A stretch of 64,000 bases of DNA from Membranipora membranacea (GCA_914767715.1 OU612068.1:8184001-8248000), one strand, 5' to 3'. Shown: positions 12,301 to 24,557, counted from the first letter of the stretch. The notes: generated from the sequence alone by a model not told the origin. Translations and numbers: made by a program.

Positions 12301-15300
12301 GGGTAAAGGATGGCTGACAAGAGCCCAACCGCATATCACAGCCATAGGGCGAGCAGTGCGCTTAGAAGGGTCTGCCCACACAGTTCCAACGCACTACTCG
12401 GATTGCGACTGTTAGTGTTATGAATGTGTGGGTGAAGCTTTTTATTAACTGTATATCTTGCTTTGTGAAAAATATTTGCCACATTTTGTCAGAAAGAATA
12501 ATGTGCACAATTATGTGCACAAAAGGAATTTTTCATAGGGCACACTGCGACCAGTGGTTAGTGATCTTGTCATTATTTATTTAAGTTGATTAATTATTAC
12601 CACGTGTTGCAGAGAACGTTCAAAACCTGAGAGAAATCGGCGAACTGAACGGGAAATTAGAAAGTAACAATGTAAGTATTTAGCAACAGTGCATCAAAAT
12701 AGGATTGTGTAATTTTTTGCCAACATTGACATGACATGTATGCACTGAACTTCATATAGCTTCCACGCCTGGATTATGATCAACATAACACACAGCCATA
12801 GATGAAGTAAAATCTCTAAATGCAATAGGTTATGAGTTGAGTGTAGCTTATGTGATGTTTGGTAGATTGATTCCACCAAAAGACTGCGAAACATGAACTA
12901 TAAACATGGTATATAAAATACTATAAAATACTAAAAAATATTGAAAAATATTAAAAAATATTAAAAAATACTGAAAAATACTTAAAATAGTATAAAATAT
13001 TCTAAAATACTATAAAAGAATATTAAGTATGAACACAACATGCATTATAAGCAGAATGCATAATAATACAGATTTAATTTACCTGACAATTCACCCTAGT
13101 ATTAAAGTAGAAGACAACACTTGCACCACTAAATACGTATCAAGATGCAATCAACCTTCACCAGCAGGCAACATACTCAACAAAGAAATCCAAGGTATAA
13201 GCTTTGGATCTGCACCACAGGCAGTCGGTAGCCCCTCCGCCCCATGGGTGCAATAAACTGAATTATGTTAAGCTATTATAATGTCAAAGGAAATGCTTAA
13301 TTTTTGTTATTGAAACGACTAATATTGTTTTTGTAGATGTTTTTGTAACTGAGATGGCTGTTTATATATTAAGAATGACACAACAAAAGATGCTAGAAGA
13401 AAATTCTTTTATACATGATTTTTTTCACATAGTATATTTATTTGGAGAGTATGGGTATTTGTGTTACTGAAACAAAATGGTGGAAGAGAGTTTGTAATTG
13501 AAATAATTAAAATTTTCAAATTTAACATTTATTTATAACATCCAAATTTAGAAGAAGTACATCATTACGCATCAAATATAAAACCAAAATTTTTGTGGTT
13601 TTGTTGCTGCCAATGAGATTTGGTACACAGTATAATCTAAACAACGCTCATGCAACAAAAATGATAAGGCAATTATGAGGGGTTGATTTGAACAATCATT
13701 TCTCATTTATGAAATATACTGGATGTGTTCCAATTGTAAGCACGTAAACAAACCACAATACAGTTGTAAGTGCTACTGTGACCGAGAAATTTAAATTCAT
13801 TAAGAATTCTGATTGCGCTCTCAAATGAACAAGGATTTTTTTGCAGAGAGAAGCGCTTGGCAGATTACAGGCCAAAGATAAAGAGCTAGAAGGAAAGGTA
13901 TGATATAATCATTGATATTAATTTATGGATCACTGGTAACATGCATAGCATGGCTATTTGTGGAGATATGCCATCAGTATAAAACTTTGTGCCAGGATCT
14001 AAACATATATTCAGGGTCAGGTTGTTGCCCTCATCCATATATCCTTGGATATAATGGTTCAATTAAATCAAACGTCATTAATTTATCGAAGTCTTGTCAG
14101 ATAAATTTTGCACTTTCTTTAGATACTCCCATATATACACTTGTCATGTAATTCTATGGGTTGCCATGTGTTTACAAATCGGTTTGACTTGTAGGACAGT
14201 GAGATTGAGAAGCTGAAAGAGGAAATTCAGCGCAAGGAAGCAGGTCAGTGATTTGCTTCGTACATTCTGATTTTTTTTCCATCTAATGTTGATATTTAGA
14301 TGATTTGGTCCTGCTAGATTGTACAGCCATAAAAACACAGTTTGGTTAGAGCATTAAAACCCAAAGATTTATACACACATAAGTTAGTTATGTCAAGAAA
14401 TGTTTCCTTACTAGCCTGTCTCATAAATCAACCTACTACTCGGGAATCAAAATTGTATACCACTCCACCACTTTTTTAAGTGCCAATTATTCACACAGCC
14501 TTTCACTGCAACCCTGACAAAGATTACCATTGCTGGCTATACGCACACACAGCACAACAAATTGTTTCTATGCTCGCCACCAATCAACACCCTCTATAAT
14601 GCCTCTACCTATGATGACTGAAGTATATGATTCGGTTTATTTGATGAATGGATCTTTGAAGTCTTTAAAATTTAATTATAAATTGTAGACATCAAGATAC
14701 AGAGCATCAAGTTGATTGAACTTCAAAAGCAGCTGACTGCAAAGGTGGGTATGGAACAATTTGTCGACGCATGTTATCCTTCCCATTGCATAAAAGTAAT
14801 GAGCCAATGTGTAAAATCTGTGATGTGATATCCTAGCCCAAAAGTCTGCGAATGGTATTTTGACGGAGGAGTGTTGATGATGGAGTGCCACGAAATCTTT
14901 GGGTGAAATGTAATATTAAACCAATCACATTAAACTGCTATTTAAATCAATTGAGTTAAACCGAAAAAATAAGAATCTTGTTGACTGCAAGTCAATGATA
15001 ACACTTTTGCTACAACACATAATTAAATTCTTAAGTGCCTCAATGCTGATGCTCGATATAGGGTCCTTTTTAGGTTCATCATCAAGTTTATGGTTCTACC
15101 AATTAACACATATACATCTTTTGTTCTTCCTCATCCAAATCTCGAACAAGAAAATCCCATCAAGCATTTCTAACTCTGATGTTTAGAATAATGGAGCGTT
15201 ACCATGCTTTACAGTATTCTTAAGATGATTACTCTGAGGGTCAGACTACTGTGGCCTAGATCAAGTTTGATCTAGTTTGCCTGCATTCCAGTTGATCCCT

Positions 15301-18300
15301 CTCCACTGGGCACACTGCAGGCATGACTTGTGTAGGGGGAGCAACTCCGAATGCAGGAAAATGGACCAAACTTGATCTAACTGTGGCCACACACTAGCTA
15401 TCATGCTTTTAAAATAATCCTCTCTTTGCAAATCCCATAAGTTGCTAATGGATGAGCTTTGTGAAGGATTTTTTGTCAATATGTCGAATAATTACACAGC
15501 CTTTGATTCATACCACAGATTTATGATGATTTGGATTTTTTTTTAATTCGAAGCAAGAAGAGTTGACAGAAAGAGACAATGAGCTCAAAAACAGGATATC
15601 AGGTAAGATGTATGTTTCCTTTAGCTGATGCATAACCTGATGAAAGTTCAGAAAGAGTATCCAGCTGACTAGGTACAAATTAAATACAATTTTTTATGTT
15701 TCCTTTGCATTACTTTTATAAACACTTATCGTGCACCCTATACTTTGGAGGCAAGATGCATAAAAATTGGTATCTACTCTTTCTTTTGAATTTGCATAAA
15801 ACAGAAGAGCAGAACAAATACCATGTTTATTTTCTAAATAAGTTTACCATCTCCTTATGAAAAAACATGAACATTCACTTACTTTGCATTTTCCTCTATT
15901 TGATAAGCAAGACAAGACAGTATGTTTTGATATTTTCTAGAGGTTGGGGACTTAAATATGGAGAAAGACAAGCTGGAGAACAGCTTGGCAGAACAGGCAT
16001 GTTTTTAAAGTCATTGATCCATCAAATTTCAGTAGACTCTTTCGTATTATGGTAAAATCCTCAGAGTTGTAAACATATTTTGAGTGGTTGATAGATATAG
16101 GTAGGTAGTTGTAGAACTTGGTAACAATTCTTAAGGCTCTTTTTGTGGACTTAAAGTAGGGTTTGTGATGTTTAATGCTGATGGGGTGAAATACGTAATA
16201 TGAATTCCACATTTGAGATGACGGTGAATAAATTGAAAATAAAGTTGTTTAGCAGCATGTGTGGTTAAATTGTCTACTATTGCAATTAGCATATTATCTT
16301 TTTGTACAAACTGTTTAACTGTCACACATTTACCACTGATCACACATTTTGGTAAACCTTAGGCAAAAAGTTGACCTCTCTTACTGCTAAGATTCAATGA
16401 CAAGAGTAAAACATTTTAAAGCCCAGAATGTCTCGTTCATATTTCATCACCATAGTTTTATTGGTCGACCTGAGCTAATTTTGAGACTGTTCGAACTATG
16501 GGAATATCTACCAATGCGCTCTGAGCTTGAAGTTCAGTTTGCGCTGAGCTGTTTGATATACAGTTAGCTGGCGTAGCTGAGAGGTTATCATCAAAGAGTT
16601 TGTCTAAAGAGGCCCGGGGCGTTCCCGTGTGTGGCAGATGTTTTTTGAAATTTGAGCCCGATTGTAATACTGGGATTTGACCTAATGACATAATTTGAGG
16701 GCCAGACAAGAGGTGACAACTCACCTCGACCTCAAAATAAACATTAAACTACAGTGATTGGGTCATCTCAAAGTTGATTGTGAATACCAACGTAACCTGA
16801 CACAATGTGCCTGTTGTAATTGCTTTTTTGATCTATTTAAAGAAAAAAATATCAGAGGAGCAAAACATCAGAATAAAAAAGCTTGAGGAGGACTTGGAGA
16901 CAATGAAGAACCCAGAGATAACCGGAGGTATAAACTTATTTTCATGATCACTCTGTTAATAAGCTGCTATCATTTGTTATCAAAACTGTCTATCATGTTT
17001 GGAGTTGTGATATTTAAAAAAATTCTTTTTTTATGCTTTAGGGTTTACTGTGTTGGCATATTTTATCAATATTTTTTTCGATGTCATAGGAAACACATAA
17101 GGTAAAGGCCACAATTTCCTGTCTTATACTAAGGCTAGAAATTGGTGTGCCATGTGAAAATGAGAGGATATTCTAAAATTGGTGAAATGAGAGGTAATGT
17201 TGCCTTTTCCCTACTTGAAAACTCAACCTTGATTTGAACCCTCAACATCTAAACTGTAAAATTTTCAAAATTGAATCTATTCACGAAGTAACTGTAGGTC
17301 ATGCTCTCTTGTTTTTCTACTCCGACTGTATCTTTATCCCATTTTGTTCACAGTGATTGTACCTGAGAATCATCTTTCTATCAACCAAGAGAGAGCAGCC
17401 TTGAGCACCAAGGAGAGAACATCCATTGTCGCAGGAATGTATAAGACCTCAATGAAGGTTGCAGTTAAAAAGATGGAGATCAGCGATCCGATTGGCGAGG
17501 AGAAACTCAAGCTGTTTATGAAAGATATCCATCTATTAGAGTAAGAATGTAACCCATGTGATTCAGCAGAATTTGAAGTATCCTTTATTTCATTCAATTT
17601 TAATACAGTGAGCAAATGATAACAGGTTAGTGTTTAATGTGTGCAAAAATAACAAAGCGTCGTGCTTTTGGCCCTTTTAATCATGCTGAAAATGTAATTT
17701 ATTTGTCATATTTAACTATATTGTGGCCCATTGGGAGGAATCTGAAATAGAAGTTAGGCATGGGTGCTAGAAACACACCTTTGGCATACATCATAGTAAA
17801 TTTCATCTTAACGTGTTAGGACAGACTGCGAAAGGATGGATCTTTACCCTTAACCAAACTTGACTTCTCACCGTTTTTATTTTCATACAGGAAAACTCGC
17901 CACCCTAGTTTGATAGTTGTATATGGATTATCAGACCCGTTCATCAGCCCAGAATGTCTGACAGTGGTGATGGAACTCGCTAACAATTGTCTACAGAAAA
18001 CTTCACTGTCAAAGAATAGAAGCAAACGGGTATGAAGTAGTCAGGGTTTTAGGCTCTCCTGCTTCGCTACTTCTAGGTGTAGTTATCGCTCCTTGACACT
18101 CACAGAATATTTGTTGAAGACACATTCTGATTGAGCATTCTTGCATTAATTATGCCCGTATCACTGTAACTGAGACAAATCCAGGACTAGTTAATGATTA
18201 TATCCAATGTCAGGAAATGCAGGAGGCTTTACAGGTACCATTTGGGCTAGTCTGAGACCCTGGCCGGTGTGCTGGAGAGCCAGAGCCCCTGCAACTTGAG

Positions 18301-21300
18301 ACTTTTAAGCAGATGACCAAGCATATATTTTTAAGCCCTCATTGAGAACACAACCCTATGAATGCTGTTTGAACAAGTGACATATAAATAAAAGCAGAAT
18401 CATCTCGTACCCCTACCATTCAATCAAAGATATACCTATACCTATTCCATGCCTATATTTGAAATTGAAAATTTTTTTAAATCCTATTCTGCAAGCACCT
18501 GGCTAGGATGCATGGCTTGTTAGTACTAAACCAGAAACGACTGGGCATTAATTTGGGACCTCAAGGATCACACAATATATGTACGCACATTATATCATTA
18601 ATTTATTGATTTCGTATTGACTGTGTCTATGTATCTGGAGACCAATACCTATGGATTTCTTTTGTTTTTTGAACGATTGATGGATCTTTTTCACATTCAC
18701 TATATATTTTATTGTATTTTTTGTAGCTAGCTTCACAAACTCTCGTGAAGATACTGATGGATGCAGCTAATGGTCTCAGCTATCTGCATTCACTTGATAT
18801 GATTCACGGAGCAGTTAAACCGAGCAACATCGTGGTATGTCAAGTTGTTGTTTTAAGAATGTATCAAAATGATGACTCTCATTGGTGTTAGTTATGTACA
18901 AACTAAAGATGGAAATGCCTTTCTATCTAATACGCTGCAATACAAGTGTATAAAACCGTTCAATGAGGCTTGTAGAATAAAAGCTATTGCTTATCGTCAA
19001 AGTCAGCTCCATCTGACGCTGTTTGCATCGTACATTTTCAAAAGAAACTACCAAAAAGAACTTTGGACAATGGAGGATGAGAATTTGTGTATTATTTGCA
19101 GAGCTTCATACTTAAACGGAGTCGTTACGGCTGACTTCGTTCATCAGCGACTTTAAAAAAAACTGCAGCCCGTCAATTTCAGAAAAAGATTTATAATTGA
19201 AGCCTCACCCTTTGCTAACCACCTGTTTGCTAACCACAAAGCTGCTGCTATCTTCGATCTTTTTGAAGGCAGTAAATGGTTGCTTGGGCAAGGAACTCAA
19301 ATACGTTTACTTACACATTCTTTTGCAGATAGTGGGAAAGGCAGGAAAACTCTCAGACATTGGGCTGTCATCCCTTAGCAGAGGTAATAATATGTCTCCC
19401 AAGTCCTTACCTCACTGCTATAGTATCATATCTCTGCATGTCAAAGATTCGCTTAGAACTTTATAATGGTCATAAACATATAAATACTCTAGACTGGAAA
19501 CTACTGGCTTAGAGCGTCTTCTCTAATTCAGTGACACAACGTCACTGCGCTATTCACTTTTTCACTGAAGCGCATAGGCCAGAATAGGATTTATGTCCCC
19601 ATACATGTAATGTAAAAATAAAACACCCTGTTATTTCTAAATATGCCCACTAAAACTTGGTACACCCAATGAATTTTATAGAACATATAGCAATAAAGTA
19701 TAAAATGTGATCAGTATATCATGCAATCAAATATTGTCCGTGCAATAACAACTTACATTATAGCTGCTTCTGGCCTGAAGAATTTGTATGAAAAATGGTG
19801 CATTGCTCAGCATTTTCACTTAATTAACTGCATCTGATCTTTCCAATTGTCAGACATGTAACCGTAAGATGGATAATACTGATGGTCCTTGAGTATGGTT
19901 GAATTTCAAATGTATTTTGTCAAATAGAGGCTTAAAATCTGAGCTCAGAACACTGAGTCTTTGCTCTTCATATCGATTCTGTGATTTTGCATGATAATAT
20001 TGTTGGAGATTAGCTACTTCTGGATCAATCTTACTGACATTTTAAACTAGCATAAGCTAGAAATTTTGGTCTTAGATTGACATGGTATTCCTACACATCC
20101 CTCCCTGATACACACGTATCAATCTGTGTAAAAATCAACAAATTATAAGGAGTGGAAAATTTCGATAGTGTTGAGGGTTTATAATCTCACATATGACCTA
20201 GATGTCTAGTGTTTCCCCAACACTTTTGAAGAAAATTAACTGGCAGAACAACATGTCTCTTCATAGCACAGGAAATAAGATTTGATAAAATACCACAATT
20301 TAACTCACCTTGTGAGAATAATCCCCTGGCTTGCGACAGGACATGAATAAAATATTCGATAGGGATAAGAAATTTAACTATTATCAGGGATGATTTAAAT
20401 GCAGCCCAGACTGGCCAAATCAATCCAAAGAAAAACTTCAAAAATTAAGCAAGATTTTTATCGATTCAAATAATGGCCCAGACTGGCCCAATCAATCACA
20501 TCAATATTGAGTTTAATGTGCATACTGTAGAGAAAATAAAAGTGGCTCAGACTGGCCAAATCAATCGATAATTTAGTGGCTGTATATTTACCGAGACTTA
20601 TCCTATCAAACATGGCTGAATATAGGGAGGCGTGTCATTTTGGACCGAATAAGGGTGTTTGCATCCGTTTTCAAAACGGCCTCATGATGAGCGCGGATCC
20701 CTGCATAACGATCGATTATTTCCCTCACAACGCTGCTTGCATGCTCAGCATAACTGAATAATGAGAGATGGCCTGACTCTATAATCTTTGATAGACTGTG
20801 CAGCCGGGCAAGTTCTGGGAATTTAGGACCCAAACCTGTTTTAAGCAATGATTTGATTACTCTCTCTGACAAAAGACAAACTCTCAAAACTGCTTCGGAA
20901 GGGGTTTTGAGTCCACCACGTTTCTTAAGTTTGATTAGTGTCGGCATGTCAACTTCCCTCGCTTTGGCCACATCCTCGACACAAAGGCTACAGCTTAGTT
21001 GCATCATTCTGGTTATGAAACCTCCTATCAGAGAAAGAATCATGTACGCATTGAGTAATTAATACTATATTTAATCTATATAAATATGTATTTATGTGTT
21101 CAACTGGCTCATTGATATTGACCTGTCTGCTTGTAGATCAAGCCTGAATTTCCACTGTTTTTGCATGCTACTGCATAAAAATGTATGGAGTTTTAAAAAG
21201 CGCAGTGACATCGGTCATGAGGAATGCGCTAAATTAGGGAGGACCCTGTTCATGCTTCAATTAACCAGTAGTTTCCAGTCCAAAGTATTTATATGTTTAT

Positions 21301-23706
21301 GAGATTACCCCACAGCATGAAGACTTTTATTAAAATTTAAATTTCGCATATTAGGTATTCATGAAAATATCCAAAATATTACTTCCCTAATCAGGGAGTT
21401 AAAGTTAAGTCTGTAACTCCTTGCCCTAATCAAATTATAAGGTGCTTGGAAAGTTAACAATGATATTATACATTGTGGATTTACAAAATCGATATTCATT
21501 AAAGATTCACTAGTAAGTTTTCCTATTCTTGGCCAGGTTGGTATAGGGGTTGCAGATATGGGTATAGGGTGCGAATTGCAAATTCTGAGTACCAGCAGCT
21601 GGACTCAAATGGCTCTCTGTGGGTTCTGTTTAATACATTAGGAAGTCGCAGACAGAAGAAAAATCTTCTGCCTTTCCTACCTTAGAAAATTTGAATCAGA
21701 CGAAGCCGCACTCATGTTGCAGACTTAGGTCCCTGGACAACTTTGTAGATCTTGGCTCAATATAGAGATAGACTATACATAGGTACAAACTGATTTGATA
21801 CACAGCATTTTAAATGTCCCTCCACCACCACGGTCCTCCGAGGGATCAAACTAGTGTTATAGATATCACCGGTAAAGATCAAATAATCTGATGTGCCATA
21901 CACAGCGGTCAAGGTGACTTGCTTGTGTTGTATCTGCAGTTTATATTTACTTGTGATGGCTGCTGAGATGTTTTTTTTAGTTCACCGCACTAAAATTCCA
22001 TCAGTAGCCAAGAGCAAGAACCATGAAGAACAAAGACTAAGTGTTCTGAGCTTTTAAAGGGCAACCAAGGTTTCAGACAACTTCCCATTGATTAATAGCA
22101 GATTGCACTATCTGCTTATGGAAGAAGACAAAATCCTATTCAGATGATTATTCAGCCGGAATTCTTGTGAAACATTTCATCCATCAAGTACTCAAACTCA
22201 GCTAAAATAGAATACCACAGAACAGTTTCCTGTTCCTGTTATTATTTGGCCTGTGCTCTATCATCATTACAACAACGTCTTGGAACCTCCCCTAAACTGA
22301 AGTGTTGCCTAGCTTAGAGTCAGCAACTACCTTGAGTTTTGCATCGCGTAATGCACAAAGCTGATACTGCCTAGCCTATTATTTACTAGCCATTAATGCA
22401 ACGCTGCGAAACCTTGGTTGCCCTTTAAGCATTTAGTTGACAAAAATACATTTGAAATCGGACCTTACTCATGGGCCATTAGTGTTTTCCATCTTACGTC
22501 AACACGTCTGACAGCTGGAAAGATCAGATGCAGCTTATTCGGTAAAATTCTGAGCAAAACCTTGAACTCTGAAAAATTGACGCACCATTTTTCATACAAA
22601 TGTTAAGACCAGAAACATGCTATAGCATATGTTGTTATGGCACACACAATATCTGATGGCACGGTATACTGATCAAATTTTATACTTCATTAGTACATGT
22701 TCTGTAAAACTCACCGGTTTTACCCAGTTGTAGTGGTAATACTTAGAAATAAGAAGGTCTTTTATTCATACATTACATTTATGTGGAGATAACTCCTATT
22801 CTGACCTATGCACTACAGAGAAAAAGTGAATAGCGCCGTGACGCCGCGTCACTGAATTAGAGAAGACACTGAGCCTGTATCAAATAGCCAATAGTTTCCA
22901 GGCTAGAGTACTTATATGTTTATGATAATGGTTCATTGAATAACCAATCAAATCAAATGACAAACATGAACCAATACCAACATAGACCAAATATAGCCTT
23001 CTTCACATCTTTAACCATATCTGGGGTAAAGACGATTATGTAGCACTGTGCTACAGATGAATTGAGTAGCACCTAAGCCCCCTGTTACTCCTTTAGCATG
23101 AATGTTACCTCTGAACACACAAGATCCGAGTTGAACCACCAGAGTTGGTCAACCCCCCCCCCCCTCCAGAAATTACCGCAGATTGGCCAAACAAGGTGTT
23201 TTCTCTGCTTTCAAACTGATCTTAGGGATTATAAACTTAATTGGATCCATTAAAGGCAATAACAGTTTGCGGTAATTTCTGTGGGGAGGGGGTTGACAAA
23301 CACTGGTGGCTCAACCCGGATCTTGTGTGTTATTGCATGGACCTTCTGTAGGTTTTATGTCGTTGTATTATGTTTCACGGATGTGATCCTCTCACATAAC
23401 TCACACTACTAGTGTCGGTTATCAGATATTTTAGTTCAGACATGAATGGTTTCAGGAGAGATTTCTCAGTACACGGCACCGGAGTTGAAAAATGACCTTG
23501 CAACCTCAACTAAAGAATCAGATGTGTATGCTTTTGGTGTAACAATATTGGAAACTTTCACTGGTGAGAGTCAGAAGAAAGACCAACTTCTCAATGTAGG
23601 CGGTGTTGCTAACAAGAAGCGTCCTGTCATTACCCAATGCACTGAAAAGAATCCTACTCAACGCATCAAGTCAGATGATATATCAAGGATGCTTGCCGCA
23701 ATATAA
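6315..23706 (+). CDS. vWA domain - coiled coil - pseudokinase protein, 20 exons
   Basis: Exons: 6315-6524, 7768-7942, 8111-8253, 10370-10546, 10777-10804, 11129-11214, 11748-11798, 12087-12135, 12613-12671, 13847-13897, 14195-14243, 14689-14744, 15554-15602, 15941-15996, 16843-16927, 17354-17540, 17891-18029, 18727-18834, 19329-19383, 23456-23706. They total 2064 nt (687 residues plus stop) in consistent phase. Residues 31 to about 235 are vWA-like with a MIDAS variant, DTTAS (37-41). Residues about 245-440 are charged coiled coil. From 442 there is a kinase fold: VAVK (Lys480), HPSL, HGAVKPSN (577-584), DIG (596-598), APE (612-614) and a DVYAFGV segment. The glycine loop is degenerate and the catalytic HRD Asp is Ala, so I infer a pseudokinase, perhaps a TKL-like adaptor. 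The start is the first ATG in the first exon. The second-to-last intron position (donor after 15996) is GC-AG. It lies convergent with the P450 gene. The exact orthologue is unknown to me. Confidence 0.85.
8254..10369. other. Large intron 3, possible old transposon remains
   Basis: A 2.1 kb intron with open stretches on both strands (for example 8433-8855 minus and 9203-9580 plus). None shows a domain I recognise. It is longer than most introns of this gene, so an old insertion is plausible but not shown. Confidence 0.25.
12911..13020. repeat. AT-rich decamer tandem repeat
   Basis: About eleven imperfect 10-bp copies close to TATAAAATAC run head to tail in intron 9 of the vWA-pseudokinase gene, just after 12905. 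The copies differ by one to three bases, so this is a degenerate minisatellite. Confidence 0.7.
15248..15396. repeat. Short inverted-repeat element (MITE-like)
   Basis: Left arm GTGGCCTAGATCAAGTTTGA at 15251-15270 is mirrored by ACTTGATCTAACTGTGGCC near 15376-15394, and further inside TGCCTGCATTC mirrors GAATGCAGG. The whole lies in intron 12 of the vWA-pseudokinase gene. No target duplication is clear. The sequence around 25790-26005 looks related. Confidence 0.45.
20403..20565 (+). repeat. Three direct copies of a 22-bp motif
   Basis: GCCCAGACTGGCCAAATCAA and close variants occur at about 20403, 20472 and 20543, spaced about 70 bp, inside the P-like element. Subterminal repeats are binding sites for transposase in many DNA transposons; that role here is inference. 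Confidence 0.6.
20606..21043 (-). pseudogene. P-element/THAP9-like transposase C-terminal fragment
   Basis: A 145-codon frame inside the P-like transposon. The part GGFITRMMQLSCSLC, then a charged helix and LIKLKKRGGLKTPSEAVLRV, resembles the conserved end of P-element and THAP9 transposases, where a Cys-x-x-Cys region is followed by 'GGL..PS..V'. The Cys-x-x-x pattern is only partly kept. The N-terminal THAP DNA-binding domain and the catalytic RNase H-like core were not found on either side, so this is a remnant. Identification is by pattern recall and would need a profile search to be firm. Confidence 0.6.
22058..22424. mobile_element. TTAA-type MITE nested in the P-like element
   Basis: Perfect terminal inverted repeats AGGGCAACCAAGGTTTC and GAAACCTTGGTTGCCCT enclose 367 bp. 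They are flanked on both sides by TTAA (22054-22057 and 22425-22428). TTAA duplications are typical of piggyBac and Kolobok elements. No coding frame was seen, so it is a non-autonomous element that inserted after the P-like one. Confidence 0.8.
23114..23331. repeat. Inverted-repeat element (MITE-like), 218 bp
   Basis: AACACACAAGATCC at 23114 is mirrored by GGATCTTGTGTGTT ending at 23331. The similarity continues inwards over GTTGAACCACCAG, a C-run at 23153-23164 that faces a G-run, and TGCGGTAATTTCTG. No clear target duplication. It lies in the last intron of the vWA-pseudokinase gene, 124 bp before the last exon. Confidence 0.6.
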
Positions 23707-24557
23707 GGTAATGTCAAAGACCGAAAAAATTATCAAAGTTGTTATTTGTGACTCTGAAGCTGAACTTTCCGTGCCTTCTGGGCCAACACACATAACACTG
23801 GTATGTTTGACGAATACTGTGAAGGTGAATGCATTATACCAAGTTATCTAGGTCATCTCAGGTAGAATCTAGCCTAGACAGCCTGCCCAGGTAAAGATGA
23901 ACCTACTACTGGGTATAGATTTATCAACATATGATACTAGTGAGGGCGACTGTGTATCGTTCTGTTTTAAGTGCTTAGCAAGAAAAGGTTTTTTTAATTA
24001 TTTGTGTACGTTGTGATATCTTTGTCCTGATAAAAATATTTTCATCATCCATCCAACCAGATGAAACTTAGAAGTGATTTAAATGTTTGTGTGAGTCAAA
24101 ATTGTTTCATTGTAGATTTTTACTAGATAACTTTATTATCTGATTGTTGCTATTGGATGTGTGATATGCTAACTCTTGGCACTATTTGGCATGGAAGCAA
24201 AACAATTGACAAATATATATTGAGTATGAGTAGCTGAGTACCAACACTCTCCTTGTTAAATTACCAATGAGAAGACAACTGTACGTCACCACATCATCTC
24301 CCTTTCCCGATTCCTTGCTTGTTTAAATCATTCATATATATGTACCCTAGCAAAAAAACTATTGTCACACTGTTTTACACTACTTTTGCAAATTTATTAA
24401 TTACAAGAAATCAATTTGAAGTAGAAATATAATGCTGCATTGGATTTATAAATTTGCGCAGGATGAATTCAATATTCTCGTTGCTCAGAAAAAGAAATCA
24501 TATTTTATAGTCAAAGAAGAATTTAGTGGTAATTTAGGGGGGCCGTAATCGTTCAGC
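23707..24557. other. Convergent 3' region between pseudokinase and P450 genes
   Basis: The two genes end tail to tail 851 bp apart. On the minus strand AATAAA (complement of 24393-24398) lies about 160 bp after the P450 stop and may be its poly(A) signal. I saw no canonical signal for the plus-strand gene. Confidence 0.35.

Larger units (their letters stand above)
11748..16927 (+). repeat. Repeated small coiled-coil exons
   Basis: Exons 7-14 of the vWA-pseudokinase gene measure 51, 49, 59, 51, 49, 56, 49 and 56 nt, and their phases repeat (0-0, 0-1, 1-0). The pairs 49+56 make 105 nt, exactly 35 codons or five heptads. The peptides are all coiled coil and similar at their starts (DREIKNLREE, DSEIEKLKEE, QEELTERDNE). 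I infer growth of the coiled coil by duplication of exon pairs. Confidence 0.6.
19471..22924. mobile_element. P-element-like DNA transposon, 3454 bp, decayed
   Basis: The element fills most of the last intron of the vWA-pseudokinase gene. It is flanked by an exact 8-bp duplication, ATAATGGT (19463-19470 and 22925-22932). Its ends are long terminal inverted repeats starting CATAAACATATAA; similarity between the ends continues for at least 400 bp. The minus-strand frame 20606-21043 resembles the C-terminal part of P-element/THAP9 transposases. P elements are known for 8-bp target duplications and ends starting with CA, so all three signs agree. Most of the transposase is missing, so it is non-autonomous. 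Confidence 0.8.

Noticed and set aside
20403-20565. Spaced direct repeats resembling a CRISPR array
   Set aside because: Only three imperfect copies with 47-bp AT-rich gaps, in a eukaryotic transposon.
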